Assembly: GCF_001263205.1 (NCBI RefSeq)
Contig: NZ_CP012333.1
Coordinates: 11,823,501-11,887,500 of the forward strand
Source of the DNA: Labilithrix luteola
Lineage (GTDB): Bacteria > Myxococcota_A > Polyangia > Polyangiales > Polyangiaceae
Length of the DNA: 64,000 nucleotides
Reading direction: 5' to 3'
Positions 31,493 to 37,874 of the stretch are shown here, piece after piece. How positions within the stretch are numbered: position 1 is the first letter of the stretch; the number at the start of each line of letters is the position of its first letter. Below the pieces are notes generated by a model. That model did no database searches and was not told the origin of the DNA. It saw nothing but the letters and a program-made list of their open reading frames with translations. Made by a program: the position numbers and the translations under genes.

Positions 31493-31756
31493 ATGAGTAC
31501 TCAGAATCGAAGTGTGGGACGCAGCCTCTTGAACATGATCCCGCAACCCGCTCGTGTTGGCCGGAGCGCCGGCGAAGCGCTGTTGAACATGGCGACCGGC
31601 GCAACCGGCGCCAAGCCGAAGAAGACACTCGAGCAGGAGCGCGAAGAGGCCGAGCAGCGCCTCAATGAAGCGTTCGACGCAGTCCAATCGCGCAAGATCG
31701 CGCTTCTCGACATCGAAGAAGCCATCGCAGCCAACAAGTCCAACAAGGAGGTCTGA
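31493..31756 (+). CDS. Element-encoded small helical protein
   Basis: An 87-residue protein with GAGAAAGGA upstream of the ATG. The N-terminal 40 residues are Gly/Ala/Asn-rich (RSAGEALLNMATGATGAKPK), then a charged helix (LEQEREEAEQRLNEAFDAVQ) runs to the end. It follows the coiled-coil protein by 2 bp. The function is unknown. Confidence 0.55.
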   Translation: MSTQNRSVGRSLLNMIPQPARVGRSAGEALLNMATGATGAKPKKTLEQEREEAEQRLNEAFDAVQSRKIALLDIEEAIAANKSNKEV

Positions 31757-31758
31757 AC

Positions 31759-32019
31759 ATGCCCGCATACGATCCGAACAAGCGTTACTTCATCAAGCAA
31801 TCCCCCGACGCCGGCGGCCAGTTCTCGTACTCGTTCATGGCGAACACGCTGACCGACGCCCAGACCGTCGCTCAGAGCCTCGCCACGATCACCGGCATCA
31901 AGCTTCGTCTCGAATCGGGGCCGCTGCTCGATGCCAACACGGTGCCCTACGCGTTCACGTATACGCCCGCCGCTCAGGGCGGCAACGTTAGCGCTCCCGC
32001 CAACGTGGTGCCTACGTGA
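31759..32019 (+). CDS. Element-encoded small protein, probably structural
   Basis: An 86-residue protein whose ATG follows AAGGAGG by 5 bp, a strong ribosome site. It is polar and beta-rich (YDPNKRYFIKQSPDAGGQFS, TGIKLRLESGPLLDANTVPY), ending Ala/Gly/Asn/Val-rich. The strong ribosome site suggests high expression, as for a decoration or tail-tube component, but no family is recognised. Its stop overlaps the next start. Confidence 0.55.
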   Translation: MPAYDPNKRYFIKQSPDAGGQFSYSFMANTLTDAQTVAQSLATITGIKLRLESGPLLDANTVPYAFTYTPAAQGGNVSAPANVVPT

Positions 32020-32177
32020 AGGGGTCTAGGTCGAGCACGCTCGGCCTTCTCGCATCGGCTGGCCCCTTTCGAGGGGCCGCCGAGGTGAGAGACCGACGCT
32101 ACTTCGTATTCGAGAACCAACCGGCCGAGCTGCCGGATCCGTCGCTTGTGCACGGCGACGATGAAGGAGGTGAGTGA
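32016..32177 (+). CDS. Short overlapping reading frame (53 codons)
   Basis: The GTG at 32016 overlaps the upstream stop (GTGA), and the TGA at 32175 overlaps the downstream ATG. The product begins MKGSRSSTLGLLASAGPFRG and continues with a beta-like stretch (DRRYFVFENQPAELPDPS) and an acidic end. Overlap at both ends, as elsewhere in this operon, favours a real gene; composition alone would not. Confidence 0.4.
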   Translation: MKGSRSSTLGLLASAGPFRGAAEVRDRRYFVFENQPAELPDPSLVHGDDEGGE

Positions 32178-33391
32178 TGCAAGAGCGATTTCAGCTTCAG
32201 ATGAATGGTCAGGAGCTCCAGACCAGCGACTTGAACATGATCTCCAAGGCAGCCTCGCTTGCTGACGACCGGGTGTTCGCCGAACTGCTCCGGATGGCGC
32301 CATACACAGGATCTGCGTACGCCAAGGGGATCATTCCGGCCGGCTACGCAAACACACCTCTTCCGACCGTGCAGGCAGGAACAGGCAGCGTCACGATCAA
32401 CACGTTTAGGGCAGTCGTTGGCTCCCGCAATCTCGCCGCCACTAGTCCGGCCGACAACTGGCAAGACATCCGGTCGGCGGTCTTCACCGGGGCGACTGCC
32501 CTGCCGGCGACTCAGGCGCTTGCTGCCAATGCGAGTGGCAACCCGCGGTGGGATCTGGTGTATGCGACGTTTACACTCGAAGCCAACGGCAACTCTTTCA
32601 CGAGATACATGAAGGATGTGCTCTCGAGAGTGGTGACTGCGCAGTCGCTCATTACGACGGTGAAGAACGTTGTCACGATCGGCGTCGTGCAAGGCACGGC
32701 AGCTGCCTCGCCAGTATGGCCATCGCTGCCAGTCGACACGGTGCAGCCGGACGGTCGAGGCCTCTTCTACATCCCTCTCGCCTACGTGCGCGTCCCCAAC
32801 GGCTTCACGTCCGGTTCTGCCGTCGCGACGAACGACATCGCGACCGTGGCGCCGTGTCTGTCGCTAAGCCGCGTTCTCGGAGGTAACACCGCGTCGTGGG
32901 TCAACGCCGGCACGGCCACGACCGCTCAGCAAGGGGCTTGGGGTTCGAGCGGGACGCCTCCGCAGCTCTATGCGAGCTCCGCCGCCACTGGCATCGAGAC
33001 GCGGCTCATCGCCATCAACCTAATCACCGGAAGCGAAAGCCATACGAATGGCGGCATCGTCGACGCGAGCCAGGATTGGCGTGGGCGGCTAACTCGCTAC
33101 ACGGCGACGGCCGGCACGAATGCGAGCCAGTTCGCGTGGGCCAACCCTGGGGTGAACATCACGCCCATCTACACCAAAGCGGGCGTCACTGGGTTCGGTC
33201 ACACCTTCATCACGGGAACCGTCGGGGCCGCTGCCTACGTCGACTACAACTCGTTCACGCAGATGACGAACGGCACGAGCGTTCGAATCTTCGCCGACAA
33301 CACGACCGGTGCTTTGAAGGTCGATTGGTCGGGCGGGGCGCCGAACTGCCTTCTCATCTTCGCAATCGACTTCTTCGCTCCGATGAGGTGA
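32177..33391 (+). CDS. Phage structural protein, probably fibre or baseplate type
   Basis: A 404-residue protein; the ATG at 32177 follows AAGGAGG by 6 bp. The N-terminus is helical (SDLNMISKAASLADDRVFAE), as in the attachment part of many tail-associated proteins. Then come long Gly/Ala/Ser/Thr-rich beta stretches (VQAGTGSVTINTFRAVVGSR, TAGTNASQFAWANPGVNI) typical of trimeric fibre or head-fibre proteins, and a hydrophobic end CLLIFAIDFFAP. No capsid fold (HK97-like E-loop or A-domain motif) is evident, though I cannot exclude a divergent one. The next gene is the tape measure. Confidence 0.55.
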   Translation: MQERFQLQMNGQELQTSDLNMISKAASLADDRVFAELLRMAPYTGSAYAKGIIPAGYANTPLPTVQAGTGSVTINTFRAVVGSRNLAATSPADNWQDIRSAVFTGATALPATQALAANASGNPRWDLVYATFTLEANGNSFTRYMKDVLSRVVTAQSLITTVKNVVTIGVVQGTAAASPVWPSLPVDTVQPDGRGLFYIPLAYVRVPNGFTSGSAVATNDIATVAPCLSLSRVLGGNTASWVNAGTATTAQQGAWGSSGTPPQLYASSAATGIETRLIAINLITGSESHTNGGIVDASQDWRGRLTRYTATAGTNASQFAWANPGVNITPIYTKAGVTGFGHTFITGTVGAAAYVDYNSFTQMTNGTSVRIFADNTTGALKVDWSGGAPNCLLIFAIDFFAPMR

Positions 33392-33394
33392 ACC

Positions 33395-35230
33395 ATGTCA
33401 GATCTGACGTACAAGTTGATCGTCGACATGTCGACGCGTGGGTCCTTGGGTGCCCAGGTCGGCCCGCAGCTCGAGAAGGTCGGCAAGGCTGGCGAGAAGA
33501 TCGGCGACAGCTTTGGCAAGCTGAAAGATCTCGCCGGCAACGCCGCGAGCACCCTCGCTGGCGCGTTCACGGGGGCCGTCGAGCAAACTGCTGCGATCGC
33601 TGCGGGGCTCACGAAGGTCGGCGCTATCGCTGCCGGCGGAGCCATCGCCTACGGCGTCGCTGCGCTCAACAACGAGCTCGAGCAAACCAAGATCTCCATC
33701 GGCGCCATCCTGAACGCTCAGGGCGTTTCGGGCGGCATGGTCAACGCCATGTCGATGTCTGCGGACATCGTGAAGGAGATGCGCCGCGACGCAACGGCGC
33801 TCCCTGGCGAGTTCAAGGACCTCATGAGCTTCTTCAAGCTCGGTGCGACGCCCGGATTCCAGGCGGGGGCATCGACGGAGCAGCTTGAGAAGATGAGCGC
33901 CAACGCGATGGCCGCTGCAGCCGCAACCGGCGTACAGATGGACCAGGCGGCGCGTGAGTTCGCCCAGCTCCTCCAGGGGCGGTCGGGCGCTCACAACGTC
34001 TTCGGCACGATGTTGGGCCTCACGGGCGATGAGTCCAAGAAGTTCAACGCGATGTCCGGCGCGGATCGACTCAAGAAGGTCGAGACCGAGATCGCGAAGT
34101 ACTCCCCGGCAATCGACGTCTTCTCCAACTCGTTCGACGCGCTGTCGTCGACGATGAAGGACAACGCCAAGAACCTCCTTCAGAAGGCGACGCTTCCGCT
34201 GTTCGATAGCGTGAAGCACGCCCTGGCGACCTCAAACGGCTGGTTCGATGCGAATCAGTCGAAGGTCGAAGACTTCGCCGAGAAGGCGGGCGAGAAGCTT
34301 GCCTACGCGTTCGAGTGGGGGCGGATGAAGATCCTTGAATGGTATCCCACCATTCGGACATTCGCCGAGAACGCGTGGCAGGAGCTCTCGAGCGTTTGGA
34401 AGCGCATCGAGCCGATGGTCGCTCGAATCGGCGACGTGCTGAAGAAGACGCTCGCCGATCCAAACCTCTTCAAGAAGCTTGAGGGCGTCCTTCAGGCGTA
34501 CGCTGCCGTAAAGGTCGGTGGCGGCGCTCTCAGTGCAGGTGCCAGCACCGCGTCGGCGCTAGCTCCAATCTTGACGGCGGCTGCGGGCGGTAGTGAGGCT
34601 GCCGGCGCGGCGATGGCCACTGCGGCCGGTCCAGCGGCACTGGCGATTGGTGCGTTTGCCATCGCAGCGGTCGGCGCCGAGCATGCTCTTACCGATTCGA
34701 CGTCGGTTTTTCATGGTGCGGCAACCTTCGCACTGAAAGACACCACCGAGAGTGCCGGACGCATTGGTGACCGATTGAGTCACCTGTGGACGACGCTTTC
34801 GCCAGTCGCAGACGGTCTCGGAACGGCGACGCTGTTTGTCGTCGACAGCTTCGTGAAGCAAGCGGAAGCGGTCGTGACCCTTACCGATGGCTACTTCCAG
34901 GCGACTGAGTGGTTCCAAAAGAAGGTTCGGGAAATGCTGCCCGAGTGGCTCAGAGGAGATGGGGAGCCGACAAAGGTGGCAGCGCTAGTTACGAAACAGA
35001 TCGGCAACCATAGCGATCTGCTCCGGCCCGAGAAGGATTCGGAGCCTCAGGCCAAGAAGGGCGCCGGTGGTGGCGGCGGTGGCACGACGATCCAGAAGGT
35101 CGAAATCGTCGTCTCAAGCAATCAGGATCCGAGCCGTATCGCTCGTTTGACCGTCGACAAGCTGCAGGACATCTCCCGCAATCCGACGTCGTCTCGTTCG
35201 GTTCGTAACTGGGGCGCAGCGAGGCCGTGA
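33395..35230 (+). CDS. Tail tape measure protein
   Basis: A 611-residue protein starting 3 bp after the previous stop. It has the usual tape-measure make-up: an Ala/Gly-rich N-terminus (LAGAFTGAVEQTAAIAAGLT), long helical charged stretches (EKMSANAMAAAAATGVQMDQ), a central hydrophobic part (GPAALAIGAFAIAAVGAEHA) and a Gly-rich linker (KKGAGGGGGGTT) before a small beta C-terminus. At about 0.15 nm per residue it would measure a tail of roughly 90 nm (general rule, not measured here). This is the best evidence that the element has a true phage tail module. Confidence 0.85.
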   Translation: MSDLTYKLIVDMSTRGSLGAQVGPQLEKVGKAGEKIGDSFGKLKDLAGNAASTLAGAFTGAVEQTAAIAAGLTKVGAIAAGGAIAYGVAALNNELEQTKISIGAILNAQGVSGGMVNAMSMSADIVKEMRRDATALPGEFKDLMSFFKLGATPGFQAGASTEQLEKMSANAMAAAAATGVQMDQAAREFAQLLQGRSGAHNVFGTMLGLTGDESKKFNAMSGADRLKKVETEIAKYSPAIDVFSNSFDALSSTMKDNAKNLLQKATLPLFDSVKHALATSNGWFDANQSKVEDFAEKAGEKLAYAFEWGRMKILEWYPTIRTFAENAWQELSSVWKRIEPMVARIGDVLKKTLADPNLFKKLEGVLQAYAAVKVGGGALSAGASTASALAPILTAAAGGSEAAGAAMATAAGPAALAIGAFAIAAVGAEHALTDSTSVFHGAATFALKDTTESAGRIGDRLSHLWTTLSPVADGLGTATLFVVDSFVKQAEAVVTLTDGYFQATEWFQKKVREMLPEWLRGDGEPTKVAALVTKQIGNHSDLLRPEKDSEPQAKKGAGGGGGGTTIQKVEIVVSSNQDPSRIARLTVDKLQDISRNPTSSRSVRNWGAARP

Positions 35231-35242
35231 AAGGAGTACACG

Positions 35243-36043
35243 ATGATTGAAGACGATCTCTACAACCCGGCGAAGGACTACAGCTCAGCGCAGATCGACA
35301 TTGGCACCGTCGGTTGGGCAAGCAGGGACGAACACTTCGAACCGGGCAGCGCAACCAACGGCGGCCTGACGATGGTCTTCGTCACACTCTACCGCGGCAA
35401 GACCCCGGGCGAGCCGACGAAGACCGGCGTCGCTCAGGGCTACGAAATCGTCTGCCAGATGTCCTCGCTCGCTGGCGCACGCATCCCTCCGAAGGGAACG
35501 CGGGTCTACGTGGCGATCCCGAAGGGGATGGAGGAACTGGCAGGAGCCGGTGTGATCTTCGCGTCGGTCGAGACCACGCACACCAAGCGGCAGCTCGCAG
35601 ACGATCGCGTGGTGCTCGACTTCGGTGACGCTACACATGTTGTCATTCGAGGAAAGAGCGTGGCAATCCAGAGCTCCGAGAACGAGTTCGTCTCAGTCGG
35701 CACGCCACGCAGCGGCGGAACCTCCGGCGTCACTGTTCAGGCGAAAGACGGCAGCGGTGGCGTCGTGCAGAACGGCGTCGTGTCTTGGTTCGTCGCGTCG
35801 GGAGGCGACGCGAAAAGCGTGATTCAGATGACGCCGAACGGTGTGGAACTGCTCCAGAAGGACAGCGGCTTCATGCGCTTGAAGAACGGCGAAATCGTCG
35901 CGCTGTCGAAGGGCAAGGCCGCGTATATCGCTGGGAACACATTCATTGGACCAAATCCATCAACCGGAGTTGCAGCTCTCGTTGGGCTTAGCGGTCCCGC
36001 GGGACAGCCATCGCTCAACGTGTTTCTCGGAGGGCCAACATGA
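35243..36043 (+). CDS. Probable baseplate/spike-type structural protein
   Basis: A 266-residue protein with AAAGGAG upstream. The first half is an OB-like beta domain (TMVFVTLYRGKTPGEPTKTG, KGTRVYVAIPKGMEELAG); the second half has repeating strands with Gly/Val/Ser (SGVTVQAKDGSGGVVQNGVV, MRLKNGEIVALSKGKAAYI) that look like a triple-stranded beta-helix needle, as in gp5/gpV-type spikes. Position after the tape measure fits. The assignment is from composition and order, not a clear family match. Confidence 0.55.
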   Translation: MIEDDLYNPAKDYSSAQIDIGTVGWASRDEHFEPGSATNGGLTMVFVTLYRGKTPGEPTKTGVAQGYEIVCQMSSLAGARIPPKGTRVYVAIPKGMEELAGAGVIFASVETTHTKRQLADDRVVLDFGDATHVVIRGKSVAIQSSENEFVSVGTPRSGGTSGVTVQAKDGSGGVVQNGVVSWFVASGGDAKSVIQMTPNGVELLQKDSGFMRLKNGEIVALSKGKAAYIAGNTFIGPNPSTGVAALVGLSGPAGQPSLNVFLGGPT

Positions 36044-36165
36044 GTGGGTGCAATTTCCCCGGGTTCTCATTCAGCTTCGGCGTGCCGATCGGCATTCCTG
36101 GACTGCCGAGCCTCCCCGATCTGACGTTCTCGTTAGCCTTCTCGCTTCCGTGCCCAATCGATTAG
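36040..36165 (+). CDS. 41-residue Phe/Pro/Gly-periodic peptide
   Basis: The ATG at 36040 overlaps the spike-like gene by 4 bp. The product, starting MSGCNFPGFSFSFGVPIGIP and going on with GLPSLPDLTFSLAFSLPCP, alternates hydrophobic residues with Pro, Gly and Ser and has a Cys near each end. Phe, Pro and Gly dominate. It could pack as an extended strand in the spike or fibre tip. Its TAG overlaps the stop of the convergent lipoprotein gene. Confidence 0.45.
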   Translation: MSGCNFPGFSFSFGVPIGIPGLPSLPDLTFSLAFSLPCPID

Positions 36166-36641
36166 CGCGGAAGGACGAAGGTCACGGTCTTCGTCGATGG
36201 GGTTCCGTTCACCATGTCGCACATGACGGCGACGCTACCATCGCGAACGTACCCGCCAGAGCCGAACTGAAGTGAGTACCCTTCCAGGTAGTTGGGCGCG
36301 GTGATTGTGAAATGAACCAGCGCCAACTCCGCTGCGGTCTTGCCCGGGTAGGCGTGCTCGGCCACGTAGTAGTCCGTGACGCCGCCGTACTTCAGGATCT
36401 TGTCGCACTTCTCTGTCGCCACGTCGGGCGGTAGCGGGTCCGCCTTCGCGTCGCCGACCGGGTTCGTCATGCTGTCGACGAACGCGTCGACGATCTCAGA
36501 GGCGTCGACCGAGCCGCCGCCGCCTCCGTCGTCGTTCGACGCCGCGAGACCGGCGGCGCGGTCTGACGCCCCGCACGCCGCCATCACCACATAAAGCACC
36601 GCACCCGCACCTAGAGTCCGAAGCGTCTGACCGATTCGCAT
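36162..36641 (-). CDS. Element-encoded lipoprotein (probable moron)
   Basis: A 159-residue protein, the only clear minus-strand gene in the element; ATG at 36641 with GGAGGGAAGG upstream. The lipoprotein signal MRIGQTLRTLGAGAVLYVVM leads to lipobox MAAC. After a Gly/Asp linker comes a small domain with two cysteines (KCDKILKYGG, VMCDMVNG) and a Tyr-rich middle (DYYVAEHAYPGKTAAELALV). Its own promoter region lies before 36692. Prophage lipoproteins with these traits often block superinfection or alter the host surface; here that is inference. Confidence 0.75.
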   Translation of the reverse strand: MRIGQTLRTLGAGAVLYVVMAACGASDRAAGLAASNDDGGGGGSVDASEIVDAFVDSMTNPVGDAKADPLPPDVATEKCDKILKYGGVTDYYVAEHAYPGKTAAELALVHFTITAPNYLEGYSLQFGSGGYVRDGSVAVMCDMVNGTPSTKTVTFVLPR

Positions 36642-36692
36642 GCCTTCCCTCCAACGATGGAGGGTCGCATATTCACGGGAGGGGTAGAAGCC

Positions 36693-36932
36693 ATGCCGCG
36701 ACGTCGAACCGACTTCCGCAAGATCTTGCAGACGCTCACCGCGGCGAACGTCGACAGGACACTTGCGGCGATGTCGGAGGAGACGCGACGCCGGTTCGTG
36801 CGAGATGTCCAATGCGCCGACGAGGAAACGTTCGAGCGGTTCAACGCCCTCGGCTGGCTTGACCGACATCCCGAGTGTCGAGGTCGCGGCGACGAAGGAT
36901 TAGCTGTCGATCTCGACGACTTCGACCAGTAA
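36693..36932 (+). CDS. Element-encoded small charged protein
   Basis: A 79-residue protein; the ATG at 36693 follows GGGAGGGG by 8 bp. It is basic at the start (MPRRRTDFRKILQTLTAANV), helical in the middle (RTLAAMSEETRRRFVRDVQC) and acidic at the end (VDLDDFDQ). Divergent from the lipoprotein gene. A regulatory role is possible but not shown. Confidence 0.5.
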   Translation: MPRRRTDFRKILQTLTAANVDRTLAAMSEETRRRFVRDVQCADEETFERFNALGWLDRHPECRGRGDEGLAVDLDDFDQ

Positions 36933-36979
36933 GTCGCAGCGTGACAATCGAGGGCAGCGGAAAATTTGACAGCGGCGCC

Positions 36980-37007
36980 TTGCGCGTCAGCGTAGTGTGA
37001 GTATACT
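36980..37007 (+). promoter_or_regulatory. Candidate promoter for the RHH-integrase unit
   Basis: TTGCGC (36980-36985) and TATACT (37002-37007) with a 16-bp spacer resemble a housekeeping promoter; TATACT is rare in this GC-rich DNA and sits in the palindrome AGTATACT. A TTGACA at 36966 is too far from it for a pair. Transcription would start only a few bases before the ATG at 37017, giving a nearly leaderless message. Confidence 0.45.
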
Positions 37008-37016
37008 GGAACTCAG

Positions 37017-37199
37017 ATGGCGCCGCGTCCTCCCTCCGATCGGAACGAGCGATTGAACGTGCGTATCGCCCTCGAGGAAATGGACATGATCCAGATGCTC
37101 GCGGACGACGCCGGTCTCAACGTCTCCGACTTCATCCGCTCCTTCATCCGCACCGCGTATCGCGAGCGCTTCGGCGACACGAAGCCAAAACCACGCTGA
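37017..37199 (+). CDS. Ribbon-helix-helix regulator
   Basis: A 60-residue protein with the layout of CopG/Arc-type regulators: a short basic beta strand (ERLNVRIAL), helix 1 (EEMDMIQMLADDAG), turn LNVSD and helix 2 (FIRSFIRTAYRERF). Such dimers bind palindromic operators; the AGTATACT palindrome over its own -10 box is a candidate target. It may control the lysogeny genes that follow. Confidence 0.72.
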   Translation: MAPRPPSDRNERLNVRIALEEMDMIQMLADDAGLNVSDFIRSFIRTAYRERFGDTKPKPR

Positions 37200-37268
37200 A
37201 ATGAAAGCGGCCGACCGAGTGTTAGCGCACCCGCCGGCCATGGTCCGAACCTGATGAGAGGTCCCGAC

Positions 37269-37874
37269 ATGAACCAGCATACACCGAGAAGATCGAAGAC
37301 GCCCAAAGCACAAGCCGCGACCGACAGAAGAGCTCTCGAAGAGTTCGGGCGCACGCGGGACGAACTCAGGTGCTCGCAACCCGAGCCCGCACCGAGAAGA
37401 AGAAGAACCCGGGCGGCTGGGGCCGAACCGGTTGAAGCGGCCCCTCCGCCGAGCCGGGTTCAACATTCGCAGCTGACAGTGTTTGAGGTGACCGGCACCT
37501 GCGAGAACACCGGCGACCTGGTGATCAACCTCCTGGAGGAGGTGAGCATCACCCTCCAAGGCGTGGAGAGGCTTGACGTCTGGGACGAAGGAGAGGCCAC
37601 ACACCCCGGTCTCGGCATGGTGATGATGGCCCAACGCAAGCTCATGGCGGCTATGGCCGCACACGAACACGCGATCGGCGCTCGACCGTTCGTTGACATC
37701 GCGAACGACCTCCACATGCTCACGGTCGCACTTGGCAACGACGATGCGCCGCCTGAGCGCGCATTTCTTCAGGACGCGATCCATCGCATCGCGCTGCGAG
37801 CCGAGATTATGAACGTCGGCGTTCCCGCCAACGATGTGCAGCGCGTGGACGAGTCGAGAAAGGCGAGCATCTGA
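37269..37874 (+). CDS. Element-encoded hypothetical protein upstream of integrase
   Basis: A 201-residue protein from the ATG at 37269, with GAGAGG about 10 bp upstream (another ATG at 37254 is possible). Residues 1-70 are Arg/Pro/Ala-rich and look disordered; the rest is a compact helical domain (GDLVINLLEEVSITLQGVER, AQRKLMAAMAAHEHAIGA, ERAFLQDAIHRIALRAEI). Its stop overlaps the integrase start by 1 bp, so they are co-expressed. It could be a recombination directionality factor, but that is speculation. Confidence 0.55.
   Translation: MNQHTPRRSKTPKAQAATDRRALEEFGRTRDELRCSQPEPAPRRRRTRAAGAEPVEAAPPPSRVQHSQLTVFEVTGTCENTGDLVINLLEEVSITLQGVERLDVWDEGEATHPGLGMVMMAQRKLMAAMAAHEHAIGARPFVDIANDLHMLTVALGNDDAPPERAFLQDAIHRIALRAEIMNVGVPANDVQRVDESRKASI

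Noticed and set aside
32177..33391. The 404-residue protein as the major capsid protein
   Set aside because: Its Gly/Thr/Ser-rich beta composition and place before the tape measure fit a fibre or tail protein better; a divergent capsid cannot be excluded without a structure search.
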